This document shows, one piece after another, positions 42,789 through 57,200 of a DNA stretch of 64,000 bases. Where the stretch lies: assembly GCA_964474695.1 (NCBI GenBank), contig CAYYTK010000016.1:1-64000 (forward strand), written 5' to 3'. The position numbers and the translations under genes are program-made. This stretch comes from DAOUBP01 sp964474695 (GTDB taxonomy: Bacteria; Chloroflexota; Anaerolineae; CG2-30-64-16). Under the pieces are notes generated by a model, which was not told where the DNA came from, did not search any database, and saw only the letters and a list, made by a program, of their open reading frames with translations. Numbering within the stretch: position 1 is the stretch's first letter; every line of letters starts with the position of its first letter.

Positions 42789-42817
42789 TTGACGCCACGT
42801 CTTTTCTGTATTAGATT
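42789..42817 (+). promoter_or_regulatory. Candidate promoter of the GT2/epimerase genes
   Basis: TTGACG (42789-42794), 17-bp spacer, TAGATT (42812-42817), 25 bp before the GT2 start codon. Confidence 0.4.
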
Positions 42818-42842
42818 CCATGATGAAGAATAGGATATCATT

Positions 42843-44051
42843 ATGACCATGTTGTCGGTGGTGATCCCGGCGTACAACGAAGAGGACGGCATCCAGGCGG
42901 TGGCCCAGCGCGTCCTGGCGGTCCGGCCGCAGTTGGTTGCGGCCGGCATCGACGATTTCGAGTTAATCGTGGTCGATGATGGGTCGCGCGATCGCACCGC
43001 CGAGCTGGCGGAGGCGGTGGCTGGGGTGCGGCTGATCCGGCACCAAGCCAACGGCGGCTACGGTGCAGCGCTTAAGACCGGGTTCGCCGCCGCGCGTGGG
43101 GAGTGGATCGGCTTCCTGGACGCGGACGGCACCTACCCGCCGGAACACTTCCCGGAGCTCTGTCGGGCCGCGCTGAGCCAGGGCGCGGACATCGTGATCG
43201 GCTCGCGCATGGCTGGGGCTGCGAGCCAGATGCCGCCGGTGCGCCGGCTGGGCAACTTCATCTTTGCCAACCTGGTCAGCCTGGTCAGCGCGCGGCGTAT
43301 CACCGACTCTGCCAGCGGCATGCGCGTCTTCAAGAAAGCGATCCTCGAGCGCATCTATCCGCTGCCCGATGGCCTGAACCTGACGCCCGTGATGAGCACT
43401 CGTGCGCTGCATGAGGGGTTGCGGATGGTGGAGACGCCGATCCCCTACGCCGAGCGGCAGGGCCGCTCCAAGTTGAGCGTGGTGCGCGACGGCATGCGCT
43501 TTGCCCAGTCGATCGTCTGGACCGCGCTGACCTACAACCCCGTGCGACAGCTTGGGTTCATCGGCCTGGCCGCCCTCGCCGTGGCCCTCGCGGTCGCGGT
43601 CTACGTGGTCGCGTTGCGGGTGCAGGGGATCACCGCCTTGGGGCCCGGCAGGATCTTCGCGCTCTACGCCGGGGCGGTGCTGGCAGTAGTGGGCGTTAGC
43701 CTCTTCGTGCTCGGCGCCATGTTCAACTATTTGGTCGCGCTCTTCTACCACCGGCCGATTCGTCAGGGCCTTTTTGGTGCGCCGATCTTCCGCACCCCAT
43801 TGGATCGCCACTTCTGGTGGATGGGGCTGCTTGGCCTAGGGAGCGGGATGATCGTTGCGGTTGCCAGCCTTGCACTCAGCCTGGGCGGGTGGCCGCTCGA
43901 CCGCCTGTGGTTCTGGCTGATGTTGGCCGCGATGAGCTTCATTGTCGGCCTCCAGCTCCTGATCGGCTGGTTTATCATGCGGACGCTCGAAGAGCTAAGC
44001 CAGCGCGAATCTCGCATTGCCAGCGACCTCAACGGCTCCGCGACGCAATAG
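42843..44051 (+). CDS. Family 2 glycosyltransferase with C-terminal membrane helices
   Basis: A 402-residue enzyme. GT2 domain (1-235): LSVVIPAYNEEDGIQAVAQR, FELIVVDDGSRDRTAEL, the DXD motif in IGFLDADGTYPPEHFPELCR and IADSASGM-type acceptor loop (RITDSASGMRVFKKAILERI). Four C-terminal helices (about 240-385) are like those of polyprenyl-phosphate sugar transferases. It likely transfers a sugar from a nucleotide donor to a lipid carrier in the inner leaflet. AATAGGA precedes the ATG. The next gene is a nucleotide-sugar epimerase, so the pair probably serves cell-surface glycan synthesis. Confidence 0.9.
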   Translation: MTMLSVVIPAYNEEDGIQAVAQRVLAVRPQLVAAGIDDFELIVVDDGSRDRTAELAEAVAGVRLIRHQANGGYGAALKTGFAAARGEWIGFLDADGTYPPEHFPELCRAALSQGADIVIGSRMAGAASQMPPVRRLGNFIFANLVSLVSARRITDSASGMRVFKKAILERIYPLPDGLNLTPVMSTRALHEGLRMVETPIPYAERQGRSKLSVVRDGMRFAQSIVWTALTYNPVRQLGFIGLAALAVALAVAVYVVALRVQGITALGPGRIFALYAGAVLAVVGVSLFVLGAMFNYLVALFYHRPIRQGLFGAPIFRTPLDRHFWWMGLLGLGSGMIVAVASLALSLGGWPLDRLWFWLMLAAMSFIVGLQLLIGWFIMRTLEELSQRESRIASDLNGSATQ

Positions 44052-44052
44052 A

Positions 44053-44097
44053 AAGGATGAAGGATGAAGGCAGAAGGCCGTTTCATCCTTCATCCTT
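44053..44097. repeat. Perfect 16-bp inverted repeat between the GT2 and epimerase genes
   Basis: AAGGATGAAGGATGAA (44053-44068) and TTCATCCTTCATCCTT (44082-44097), loop 13 nt. The arms are themselves direct repeats of AAGGATG. It could be an attenuator between the two cotranscribed genes or a dispersed palindromic element. Confidence 0.6.
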
Positions 44098-44115
44098 GAG
44101 TTAGGGGGAACATTC

Positions 44116-45036
<921 letters not shown>

Positions 45037-45175
45037 AGCAATTCCACAAATCTTCGTCGGCGATGATCGTGGTCGCGAACATCCCCACCCCATAACCGCT
45101 GCGATGCCTGTCCTCTGCTTGGTCCACTATCTGTCTGGAACAGGCGAACTATCGGGCGACTTCCTGTCGCGGAAA

Positions 45176-45207
45176 GCGCCGTACATCTTGTGAGGGATGT
45201 GCGGCGC
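45176..45207. terminator. Hairpin between convergent genes (epimerase + and giant protein -)
   Basis: 12-bp arms at 45176-45187 and 45196-45207 (GCGCCGTACATC and GATGTGCGGCGC) pair with a single T-G, loop 8 nt. It lies 139 bp after the epimerase stop and 66 bp after the giant gene's stop. A T tract is weak on both strands, so termination may be inefficient. The rest of 45037-45272 shows no gene. Confidence 0.45.
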
Positions 45208-45272
45208 TTGGCATCCGTCCGGCTGGTTTGGCACCGCCTTTGCTCAGATCAACACACTCGTGCGCTGCCGTT

Positions 45273-48200
45273 TCACTCCGCGATCACCAGCGGGAGCCAG
45301 GTCCTGCGCGTGGACGGTGGAACCTGGTTCAGTTGAATACTGGCCTGGCCGACGATCCGTACCTCGTTGTCCAGGTTAAGGGCCTCAAGTTGGTACCAGT
45401 AGATCGAGTCTGCGAGCGGATCGGTGTCGAGCCACTCGTAGTGCTGGCCATCCGTGGCGCCCGGAACTGGGCTAACGATCAGCGTGTCGTTAAGCTGTGC
45501 CCACGGCCCTTCGGCAGTCGAGCCGCGATACAGGTTGAAGCCGGAGTGGTCCACCTCGCTGACCGTCTCCCAGGTCAGGCGCACCGCGTCCCCTTCGGCC
45601 TGCGCGGTGAAGAACGCGAGGTCCACGGCCAGCGGCGAGACGTAGATATCCACCTCCCACCGGTCAAGGTTCTGAGACCAGACGATCGGAGTGTCGGGAT
45701 CCACCGGGACGCCGTTGAGGCTGCGCGCGTAGGCGAGCGAACCGATGCCGTTGATGGTGAAGGTAAGCGGGTCGCCGGCCGCGGCGCCCTCCTGCACGTC
45801 CGGGGTGGTCGGGTCGTCGCGGTAGCAGGCCATCAGCCCGTAGCGACCGGGGGGGGCGCCGCCGCTGTCGCTAACGGTGAACTCACCGCACTGAACGCTG
45901 CCGCTGCCGCTAACGGCGAAGACCGCGATCACGGCGCCCTCTGGCACGGGAGAGCCCTGGAAGGTGGTATCCGTGCTGTAGAGGGTGATCCACTGCTCGG
46001 TGGGGCTGACGTTGGGTGAGCCGGTCGAGCTGTTCACGAGCGTAGGCAATGTCTCCAGCGTATTGGAGTACTGGAGCGTCACCGTGGTGGCTGTCTTGAT
46101 CCAGTAGCCGTGTAGTGGCTCCATGACGGCCAGCGTGTTGAGCTCGCTATCGATGAGATCGGGGTAGAACGACAGCGCGCCGTCGTGGAAGCCGTGTACA
46201 GCCAGGTACTGGCCGGCGATGCCCACCAACGCTTGCGTCACGGGGATGGACGTGCGCGGCAGGTAGCTGACCAGGTTCCAGCCGGCGTCCAATGTGAGCG
46301 CTGTATCTTCAGCCAGCTTCTTGCCGACGATGCGCAGGGTCGGGGAGATGCCTTCGTTTGCCCTGATCCAGTAGCCGTGTTGAGCGTCCACGTTGTTGAG
46401 GGTGTCGGATCCTGGGGCGGGATCATACGACAGCCAACGCGGCCCTGTGGGGCCGTTGTCGTAGCTCTTGATCACGCCGTAGGCGCCATTGATTGGCCGC
46501 TGCACCACCTCGATGTTGGTATTGCCTGGATTGACATAAGTGGAAACAAGGTTCCACCGATCGACCAGCGGCAGATCGAGGACCGTGACGGTCTGCACCG
46601 TGCCGGCCGTCTGGGTGCACAGGCCCATATGCTGGCCTGCGCCGCTGCCGCTAACAGCGTTCGGGGATACGACGATATCGTAGTCGCCGGGATCGCCCGC
46701 CGGCCACTCGAACGTCACCGTGACGGATTGGTTGGCCGCGATCGGCTGGGTTGTCAGCACGGAGCCGATGGGCTCAATGCCGGATGAGAATTCCACCGGC
46801 AGGCCTGCGTTCACCGTGGCTGCGCCGGTATTTGTGATCGCCGCGGTCAGCATGACCGATCTCGGCGAGCTGGTGCTCGGCTCGGCCGAGATCAGCGCGG
46901 CCACCAGGTGAGCGTCGATGCAGGTCACCTCCAGTGTGAAGGGGCCGGCGGTGGTCGTGTTACCGGCCGCGTCGGTGGCCGCCACCCAGAGGGTGTAGTC
47001 GCCGGGCATCTGAGCGGTGAGATCGTACCACCAATTCTGGCCATCGCGGGCCGCAGCGAGGTTGGAGCGGCTGCCATCGGGGGCCAGGATTTGCAGCACC
47101 ACATTGATCGTCGGGCTGCCATCGGTCACGGTGCCGCTGATCACAGTCATGGATTGGCTTAGCGTCATGGATGACAGGTGATCCGTCACTGTCAGAACAG
47201 GTGCGACGTTGTCCACCCACGCGTCGAAGGTCACGGGGGTAGTTGTCCGGTTGCCCACCGCGTCTACGGCGTAGATCAGCATAGTCTGCTGAACGTTGTC
47301 GACCTCGTCCGATGGGTGCGCCGCGGCGCCATGATTGGCGTAGGTCCAACGTGCGGTCAGCGGCAGGGCGTCGCGGGCCGACAGGTCCAATCTGGCGCGA
47401 TAGTAACTGCGCGAATCGGTTTCCGATTCGTTGTTGGCATTCGATTCGCTGTCGCAAATGGTCAGGGTCCACACACCGGCGCTGTTCGCTCCCGCGAACG
47501 CCAGGAGCGGTGCGGCCGGCCGCACTGCCCGATCGAAGTAGGGCGGCTGAGGATCGTGGTTCCCCAGGCTAGAGCGTAGCTCTGTCGCATTGGTGTCGGC
47601 GAGGAGGACATCATAGTTCGCGTAACGTTGCGTGACCTCATCGCCGCCGATGGTGTCGAGCACGCGGACAGTTGTGCCGTTTGGTGATGTCAGATCGACC
47701 TGCAGCTCGTTCCGGTCGGGATGCTCGGCGGTGAAGCCGAGCGAGACCTGCCCGACGGTGAAGCTTTCGGCCACGGTGAAGGTGCGGACGACGCTTGCGT
47801 CGCCGCAGGCGTCGGCGATCGCGATGGGAGCTGCCGGCACATCGTCGATGATCGCGCCGGCCGGGCGGGTGACGGGCTGAAGTTCAGCGTTTTCGCAGTT
47901 GTCCGCGCCTGCTCCTGCTGGTGCGCAGACCTCAACTCTGCCGAGGCCGCGGGTGTCGGATACGTCGCCGTACAGCCGCACGGCGCCGCGCGTCACGCCG
48001 CCGGAGGCGAGGCCTGTAGCGGCGGTGTCGATGGTTATCTCTGGCGGTTCGGCGTCGACCACGAACGGCAGCGATGCACTCCAGGCTGAGGTCTGCGCCA
48101 GGGTGTCTTCCGCCTGGAGAGTCACCTGGAGCACCTGATCATGGCTCCCAACCACGGTCCAGGGACAGCTCCACTGACCGGCGTCGGGTGCGGTGGGCGA

Positions 48201-51200
48201 GCAGTTGGCGGCAAGCGCGCCGTCGACCGCCAGGCTGACGCTTGAGATCCCCGCCTCATCAAAGGCATAGCCGGCCGCGAGGGTCTCGCCCGGGGCAACG
48301 ACATAGCCCGGCCGGGTCATGCCGAAGAACTGCGGCGCCTCGCGATCGACCGGGTGATGCGCCCAGAGCCACTCGATCGGCTCGCTGACGCCTGCCGGGT
48401 GGGTTGCGTCATACACCTCAACCGCCAGGACCGCCCAGGACTCCGCTGTCGCATTGACTGCCGCAGTGAACGTGACACTGCCGTCACCGCCCGGCGGAAT
48501 GTCGCCGATCGGCACGTTGGCGGCGCTAACGAGTTGTAAAGCATAGTGGGCGGCCAGCAGCGCAGTGACGCCGGTGGCCGTGTCAGCACCGAAGTTGTGG
48601 ACCTTCAGCGTGTAGTTGATGGCGTCGCCTGCGCCCACAGGCTTAACGGCCGGCAGCCCCAACTGGACTGGCATGTCTGCAGGCGGTGCGGCGTTTTCGA
48701 TCAGAAGGTTTTGTTGGCTCGTGAAGCCATCTTCAATGAAGCCGTAACTGGTGGCCGCCGGATCGGCGCTCAGGCGCCATTGCAGGTCGGTGTCGCCATA
48801 GCGGTCGCTGCCGCTACCACCTGAGCCTGTGCTGCCATTCGGGCAGAGGCCGGGGCCGGCCCCATCCCAGTGGTAGCGCTGAGTGAGATCGAAAGCCAGT
48901 GTGGAGGCTCCTGCGATGCCCGTAATGCTTCGGGTGCTGTTCAGCGGGTTCGTATTCGGCAGTGTGGCCCACAGGTACAGTGCGTCCTCTTCGCTGGCCA
49001 GTGCAACCAGGTCCAGCGCAGAGCTCGCAGGGGCGCTGATGCCGAGCTCAGCGAACGGCAGGTACAGATCGGTGACGAGTTGCGCGGCGTCGAAGCGGTA
49101 GTGCTCTGCATTCAGCGCGGCGCCCTCGCCCCAGGCGCTGCCATCCCAGGTCAGCAGCAGCGCCTCGCCGGCATTGCGCACCCACACCAGTCGATCTGCT
49201 CCCATCCCAGCAGATCCGCTGCCGTTCGGCAGGGTGATGTTGCTTTGGCCGGCCGTTGCCGGGTAGGGATCGAAGGCCTGGGTCGAGCCGCTTCCTGGAA
49301 TCGTGTCGAGATAGATGAAGAGGTCGCCGTCGCTGTCCCAGTTGGCGCCCGTCCAGCTCAGGCGCAGCGCCGCTTCGTTCCAGGAGGCGCGGAGTGCCTG
49401 CTCCGCGCTGAGTGCGGCATTGCCCACGGCGTGGCGGGCTGCCCGGCGATCGACGCCGAGCAGTGAGCAGTCCGAGCTCCCGAACGGTACTGCGTTGGTC
49501 AACTCATCGAGCCAGACATAATCCGGCGTGAGAGGACCGTCCGCGAACGCCACGAAGGTTTGCGTGCGCTGCTGGTTGTAAACGTCCTTGCTGGTCAGGT
49601 GCGCTATAACTTTCTGGCCCTCACCCAGGCCTTCATCGAGAGTGAAGGATGAGGCGAGCGTGTCGGATGGCAGGAAGGCCTCCGCAGTGTCCGCCACCAG
49701 CGTACCCGTAACCTGGCTGGTCCAGCGCAGGTCATAGCCGGACACGCCGCTGCCATCGCCGCTGCCGCTAACTGGAGACCACGCGAGCGTGAGACCATCC
49801 GCCGGGTCGATCACACCGCCTGCAGGGATCGTATTGCCGCCGCTCGTGGCCGTCATGATGACCGGCGCCGGCGGCAGGACATCCACCGTCACGGTGGCAC
49901 TCGTTTCCGTCACATGACCGCCGATATCGGTGGCACGCGCCCGCACGGTGAAGCTATCACCGTCGGGCAGCTCTCCCTCGTCGAGCGTCCACAATGCTTT
50001 CCAGAGACCGTTCGTCACCAAGCCCGAAGCCGCATCGACCGGCGAGCCGTCGGATTGCGCCAGAACGGCCGGGTTCCACTGCGTGCAGGCTGCGAGCGTG
50101 CAGCCATCGCCGCTGCCGCCAACGCGCCACTCTACATTTACCACACCGGCTGCATCAGTGATTGTGCCGCCCAGGTCGAGCGTGCGTGGCTCGTGATAGC
50201 GTTCGCCGGTGATCAGCACGGGATCGACCGTGATCTCGGGCGACCCAGCGTCGACGATAAACGAGAACGACGCGTTACTGCTTGCGTTATCCTGGTTGGT
50301 GACGGTTGCGGTGAGGAGATGCGCCCCATCACTCGTTGGCGTCCAATCCTTGGTCCAGATGCTCTTGCTGGTGGCCCCCGGCACCCAGGTGTAGGATAGG
50401 AGGCTGCTTCCATCCATCTTTACGACCAGGCTCCTGAGGGTTGAGACGAACGCCTCTGCCTCGCCGGCTACCTTCAGCGTTGCCAGACTGTCGACGACGC
50501 CGGGCGGGCTGGTGAACATTACATAAACGTTCTCTTCACCGTCAGCAGCGGCAATGGCACGCATCCAATCGGGCACGACGCCGGCCTCGCCCGCCACCAT
50601 CGGTAGCATTTCTGCGGGGCTGGCCGTCGCGGCTGCGGCGCCTCCGCTGCCGGCGACTTCCGTCGTGGCGCAGTTCCCGGCGGTGTCACAGGCAGCAGCC
50701 TCCGAGCCGACGATCACCGGGTTGACCAGGCGCAGCCCCTTGTCGTCCGAAGACAGGAAGGAGAGAGCCTGGTCCGCGCCGGTGGTCGTCCCGCGGGCGA
50801 CCGCGATGTTTAGGGCGGTGCCGGGGGTCTGCGTCGTGGAGACCCATTGCGGCGACGCCGGATCGGTCACGTTGATCACGTGCAGGCCCCAACTGCCATC
50901 GGCGACGTAAGCCCAGATTTGGCCCGGCGCAGTGGTCGGCGCGGCCCCCACCGACACCCCGCGCGCCTCACCGGGCGTGTTGTATACCTTGACCAGGGCC
51001 GGGTTTGCCGGATCGGCGACGTCGATGATGATCAGCCCCGGCGAGCCGTCAGCGATGGCGGCATACATGCCGTCGGCGTCATCGCTATAGACTGCGACGT
51101 CGTAGGCCATGCCATCGGTGTAGTAGAAGCTGCCGCCTGTCTTGGGGGCCAGGGGATGGGTCGGGTCGGTGATGTCTATGATACGTAGAGCGCTCTTGCC

Positions 51201-54200
51201 GGCGCCGACCTTGCTGTCGGCCAGGTAGGCGTAGTTCCCGCCGGTCGCAGCATCGTTCACGGCGACGCCGACTGCATTGCCAGGCGTGTCGTAGGCGCCG
51301 ACCACAACCATGTTATTGACATCAGTGACGTCAACCACCTGCAGGCCCATCGAGCCGGCTGCAACCAGGGCGTACTTGTGGTCCCCTGGCTCGATCACGA
51401 CCACATCGTTGGCTTCGCCGGGCACGGCACCCACGATCGGAGCCTGCGGGGCTGACGGATCTGATACGTCCACGGCTTGCAGACCCGTGGCGCCCGCTGC
51501 AACGAATGCGTAGCGGGTGCCGGGCTCCGGCGTGGGGGTTGGTTCTGGCGTCGGCGTCGGCTCCACCCCGGCATCACCGATCTCGATCAGGATCGGGCCC
51601 CGCGTGTTGTTATACTCGGCAGCCGACCACTCCTCGACGCTGCACGCGCTGTCAGCCATCGCCGAGATGTAGTACCAGCCCGTCGTCTGGATCGTCTCCG
51701 TCAACTCCACCGCTGCGGAGGCGCCGACGGCCAGCTCGGGCACGTTTACGGTCACGTCCGGCACGACGCTGCAGCCGGGCTGCGGCGACTTGTTGCGGAA
51801 GATGCCGGCTTGCGAGACGGCGCTCGGGGCAGTGCCGGCGTTGCGCACCTGAACCACGTAGTGGACCGGATCGCCCGTGTCAGGGTTATCCGGGTAGCTG
51901 CTCACTCCGTCAACCACCAGATCGGGCAGGAGCGGGTCGCCGACAAAGACCTTAAGCGGGCCGAAACGGTTGTTGTTCAGGTTACTCTCCTGGTCCGCGA
52001 GGTTACATGCCGTGTCAAGGATGGCATAAGCCCACTGCTCACCGGGCTCCGTCCAGGCGGGCGCAGGAAGCGTCAGAACGGTGGACGCTCCGGCAGCGAG
52101 CGTTGGGACCGTTACCGGCGTAAAGTCCCAGGTAGTCTCGCCACAACTGTCGGGATACTCGGCCGAGCTGATGCCCAGTTGCACGGCCGTGCTGGGACCA
52201 TCCCCGCGGTTGCTGATGCGCAAGGTGTAGGTGACGGGTTGGCGGGCGTGGACGCTGCCGCTGCCGCTTACCGCAATCGTCATGCTTTCGATGGCCAGGT
52301 CGGGCCGCAGCGCGCCGATGCTGATCGGGCCGTGGCCGTTGTTCACGTTGTTCCATTCGGTGCCCGAGCAGCGGTAGTTCTCGAATAGATAGACGTCATG
52401 GCCTGACACCCAGGCGGGATCGAAGGCGGCGCCGGGCACCTGAATGTTGAGCGTCGTGCTGGCCCCCACGGCCAACGCCGGCACCGGAGTCCAGCCGCCC
52501 GCAGGGTCGACTGTGACACACGCTTCAAATGCCTCGTCTACGAACACGCCGAGCGCCGAGGTCGTCGGGGCCGCCGCGTCGCCGAGGTTCTTAATGGTCA
52601 CCTCGAGGCTGACCCCTTCCCCCGCCGAGATGCTGGCGGGCGTGTAGGTGACATTCTGGATCGCGAGATCGGGGAGCTCGGTGACGACGTTCACCCAGGT
52701 GTAGCCGGCGTTATTCTCGTTGTTGTTCTGGTACTCATCGTCGTTCAGCTCCGGCAGGGTGCACTGCCAGTCGACCACGGCGACAACGAATTTCGAACCG
52801 GTAGCGGCCCAGCCACGGTCGAAGACCACCTGCACGTCGCGGTAGGCCCCGGGCGGGATCGCGGGGACCGTAATCCTGTCGTCGTATTGGGTGTCGCCGC
52901 AGACCGGCCAGTCCGTCCCCTGCGAGTAGATGGCGAGCTCAGTCGCGGCGTTGGCCGCTACGCCCGAGTTCTGCACCCGCACTGTGTGCGTGATCGGTGA
53001 CATCTGATAGACCGGCGACGGATCTGAGGTGACGGAGATGACTTCGAGGTCGGGCCGCTGGTAGTTGTCCGGGTAGAAGACGATCGGGCCGTAGACGTTG
53101 TTCGACTCGGTCATTTCGTCCACGACGCAGTGACTGTCGGCCATCAGGTAGACGAAGTGCTGCGCCTGGTCGGCCAACGCCCCGCCGATGCCGAGCTCGA
53201 CCGAGGCGAGCGGCGCGAGGTTGATAATCTCTACCTCAGCATAGGGTGTATCGTCGCACGTGGGGACGTGGCCTGGATCGATGTAGAGGCCGAGTTTTGA
53301 GACCCCCGCGATGGCGCCGGCATTTCCAGGGGCGTACGCCATGTTCCTGACCCACAGATCGAAGGCAATCGGCTGGCCGGCCAACGGATCGATGGGCGTC
53401 CAAGCCACGTTCGTGATCTTGAGGTCGGGTTTGACGGTGTCGGTGAGGACCAGGGAGAGCGGTCCGGCGGCGTTGTCGTCCTCGTTCGGTTCCGATACCG
53501 CGCAGCCGTAGTCCACGGCCGCATACAGCTCGACCGGGGTGCTGTCGAAGATCTTGGTGAAGGTGTAGTATGCGGTTTCGCCGATATCAAGCGCAGCGAG
53601 GGGCTGGCCCCAGTCGGGCAGCTCGACATGAGTGGCGCAGTCCGTGGGCAGGATGTCTTTGTAGAGGCCAACACCGGGCTGCAGCGGCCCGTGGAACGGG
53701 TCGGTGCCCTGGTTCTGCACCTCGACGATGATATCTACGGGCTGGCCGATCGCTGGCTCGTCGCTAGCCACCCTGAAGTCCACGATCGCCAGGTTCGGAT
53801 AGGTGCGCGGGCCGATCTCAACGGAGTAGGGACCGGATGCGTTGTTATCTTTAGGCTCATCCAGGGTGCAGCCGTAGTCCAGGTAGACCGAGGCTTCGTG
53901 CGTGCCTTCGGTCGTGAATGACGTTGTCAGGGTGAACGTCTGCGTGGCGCCTGCGGCCAGCGGCGGGATCTCCGCCACACGATCTCCGACATCCGGGCTG
54001 CTGCTATAGGGGCAGCCGACCGGATCGCGGTCGAGATACAGCCCCAGGAACGACCTGGACGGCGTGCCGCCGGTGCCCGCATTGCGGACGGTGATGGCGT
54101 ACTGGACCGGCTGCCCGATCGAAGTCTGCTCGGGCGCGACGGTGACGTCGTCGATCACCAGGTCCCGGGTCTTCGGCGCGCCGACCGTGATCGACAGCGG

Positions 54201-57200
54201 GCCGAAGGTGTTGTCTTCTTCGTCGCTCTCCTCGACGTTGCAGCCGTAGTCGGCGTAGCCATAGATGTCGTGTTGCCCCTGCTCATCCGCGGTGAAGCCG
54301 TACGAGAACATCGTCAGGTCGACCGAAGCGCCGGGCTCGATATCGGGAATCTCGATGCCGGAGAATTCCGCGCCTGCGGTGCATTCTGCCGGGGGAGTGT
54401 CCTTATACAGGCCCAGGAAGCTCTTCAGGTAGTGCCGGGCGTTGCCTTCGTTCACCAGGTGCACGGTGTAGTGGACGTATTCGTTGGCGGCCGGGCTGGC
54501 CGGGTCTGCGGTGATGCTGGTGATCCTGAGATCCGGCTTGCGGGTCTCCGCCACCGTGAAGTTGAGCGGACCGGCGGTGTTATCCGTCTCGGTCGATTCG
54601 GTGACTGCGCACGCGTAGTCGACGAAGGCGCGGGCGGTGTGGGATCCCGCCGTACTGAAGGGGACCGACCAGGTGACGGTGTAGACCTGGTTGACCGCCA
54701 GCACGGGGATGTAGGCCGAGCGGATGTCATACTGCCCGCACGTCGGCTCGGCAGCATAGTCGAAGTACAGGCCTGCGTAAGTGATCGAGTTGGTTCTCGC
54801 GGTTCCTTCGTTCTTGATGACCAGCGCGAAGTTGACGTTGTCACCCGCGGCCGGAGTCAAGGTATCAGCGCTGAAGTTGACGATCTTAAGATTCGAGAGC
54901 AGGGGTGGCAGAACGTCCAGCGTGATCTCGGCCTGGTTGTCGGCCTCGTCGGTCTCGATGATATCACCGTCCGGGTCGGCAAGCACGGAGACCGTATGCT
55001 CGCCTTCGGTGGCGAACTGGCGTCCGCGGAACTCCAGCACCGTGCTTTGGCCGTAGTCCAGCGCAGGCACCTGCTTGGCAACCTGCACCTCGCCGTCGAG
55101 GGAGAGGTCCAGCCAGGTGGCCTTGGAAGGTATGTCGCCGTTGCTCAGGACTGTGACCGTGGCGGTGAAGTATTCCTGGGCGTGGAGGTCTGTTGCGGGC
55201 TGCAGCGTCAGTCCGGTGACCGCCAGGTTGGGGGCCAGGACCGTAACGGTTCCGGTGTAGACGTTGTCGGTCTCGTCACTCTCCTCTTCCTGGCTGAAGA
55301 AGTCGGCAATGGCCCAGATGTGCTGCACGCCCGGGATGTCGATCTTGACACCCACCACGTCAACCTGCGTGCTCTCATTGAGCGCCAGCGGCCCCACGGC
55401 GGCCTGTCGTGCCTGGAGCGGGTCGGGATCGATCGGCAGCGTGCCGGTGTACACCCCCAGTTTGGTGCCAAGGGAGCTCCGATTGCCCTCGTTGAGGACA
55501 TCCACCGTCAGGGTGAAGTACTTGCCTGCGATCACGTCGACACCGTTCACGGGCGCCAACGCCGTCACCCTGAGGTCGGCCAGCCGGGGCGGGCCAACGA
55601 CGACATTGAGGGCGTATTGGTTGTTCGATTCTCGGTCCTGATATTCGTCGTAGTGACAGGTGTAATCCGCGAAGGCCCACACGTTGTACGTATCCGGCGT
55701 GGTGAAGCCGGCGGTGTTGACCACCACATCGACCGACCCCCCGGCAGGGATCGCCGGGATGGTGTCGAAGCCAAATGCGCCGACCGCATTGCAGGCCATG
55801 GGCGGCTCGTCGGGGTCGGCGAACAGCGCGAGGCTGGCCGCGCTGCTGGCTGCCGGGCCATCATTCCGCACGTGCACCGTGTAGGTGATGGCCTCGCGGG
55901 CGGGAATATCTTCGGTCGCGCCCTGCACGTCAACGCCCGTCAAGAACAGGTCCGGCAGGGGCGGCCACTCGGCGGTGAACGCGGCCGGCCCGAAGGCGTT
56001 GTTAATCTCGCCGGTGAGCGTGTCGTTGTCTTCCGCGACGAGGTCGGTGTAGTCGGCGTAGGCCCACAGCGCGTGGGCGCCCACCGCGGTCACGATCCCG
56101 GCCGGGATGACGACGGTGGCGGTGTACGAACCGCCCGCGCCGAGGGTGGGCACGGTGGCCGTGTTCGCCCACCCCATGTCGCCGGGACCGCTCACCGGAT
56201 GATCGACGTAGATCGCGACGCTCGACACGGAGGTCGTGGGCTCGTCGCCCTGGTTCTGCACCGTCACGGTGACCGAGAACGACGAATCCGCGTAGACCGG
56301 TGTGTGCGCGGCCAGGCTCGTCACGACCAGGTCCGGGTCGCGCTCCGGCAGGATGGTGAGATCAAGCAGCGCGTAGTTGTTGGCCTCTTGCACCTCATTG
56401 ACGGAGCAGCCGTAATCGGCAAGCGCGTAGGCGACGTGGGGGCCTTCATCTAGGATGTGGGTCACCGTGTAGGTGTAGCTGGCGCCGATGGCCAGGTAGG
56501 GGACGTGCTCCACGAGATCGGGGATGCCGGCGCCGGGGCACGCCGGGTAGGGTGCGGCCGGGTCCAGGTAGACCCCTGACCACGTTGTCGGCGCGCCTTC
56601 GTCGCCACCGTTGTGGAGGGTGACGACGAAGGAGACGGGTTCGCCCGCGTAGACCGTGGTGGGGGTCATCACGATGCTGTCAAGGATCAGGTCGGGCAGC
56701 AGGTCAGTGACGTAGATCTGGGTTTCCGCGTCGTTGTTGTACTCGTTGCTTTCGGTGAGATCGCACTGGTAGTCGGCATACGCGTAGACCTGGTGATAGC
56801 CCGCGGTGGCGTAGGAGCCGGGGGCGCCCATCACGATGGCGATTTCTGCGCCCGGCGCCAGCGCGGGGATGGCGTCGCTGTCCGCCCACTGGGTGTCATC
56901 ACACTGATCCGGTGGGTGGTCAATGAACAGGCCCAGATAGCCGCCCGCCGTGCTGGCTCCCGCGCCGGCATTGCGCACATTGACGGTGTAGGTCATCGCC
57001 TGGCCCGGTTGGGGATTCGTGGGGCTGGGCGTGATGCTGTCGATCACGAGGTCGGGATAGGGCACATGGAACGTCACCGGCCCGGCCGTGTTGTTGGTCT
57101 CGTTGGTCTCGGTGACCGTATTCAGGTAGTCCGCGAACCCAGTGACCGAATGATCGGCATAGTTGGATACGATCAACGTTTTCGTGACGGTCTTCGTGGC

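Noticed and set aside
42568..42842. Riboswitch (cobalamin) upstream of the MetH-activation-like gene
   Set aside because: No B12-box-like sequence was seen in the leader; only promoter elements are visible.
54270..56453. Long + strand open frame opposite the giant protein
   Set aside because: Repeats of the giant protein's codons produce a Gly/Arg/Val-rich shadow with no recognisable domain or ribosome-binding site.
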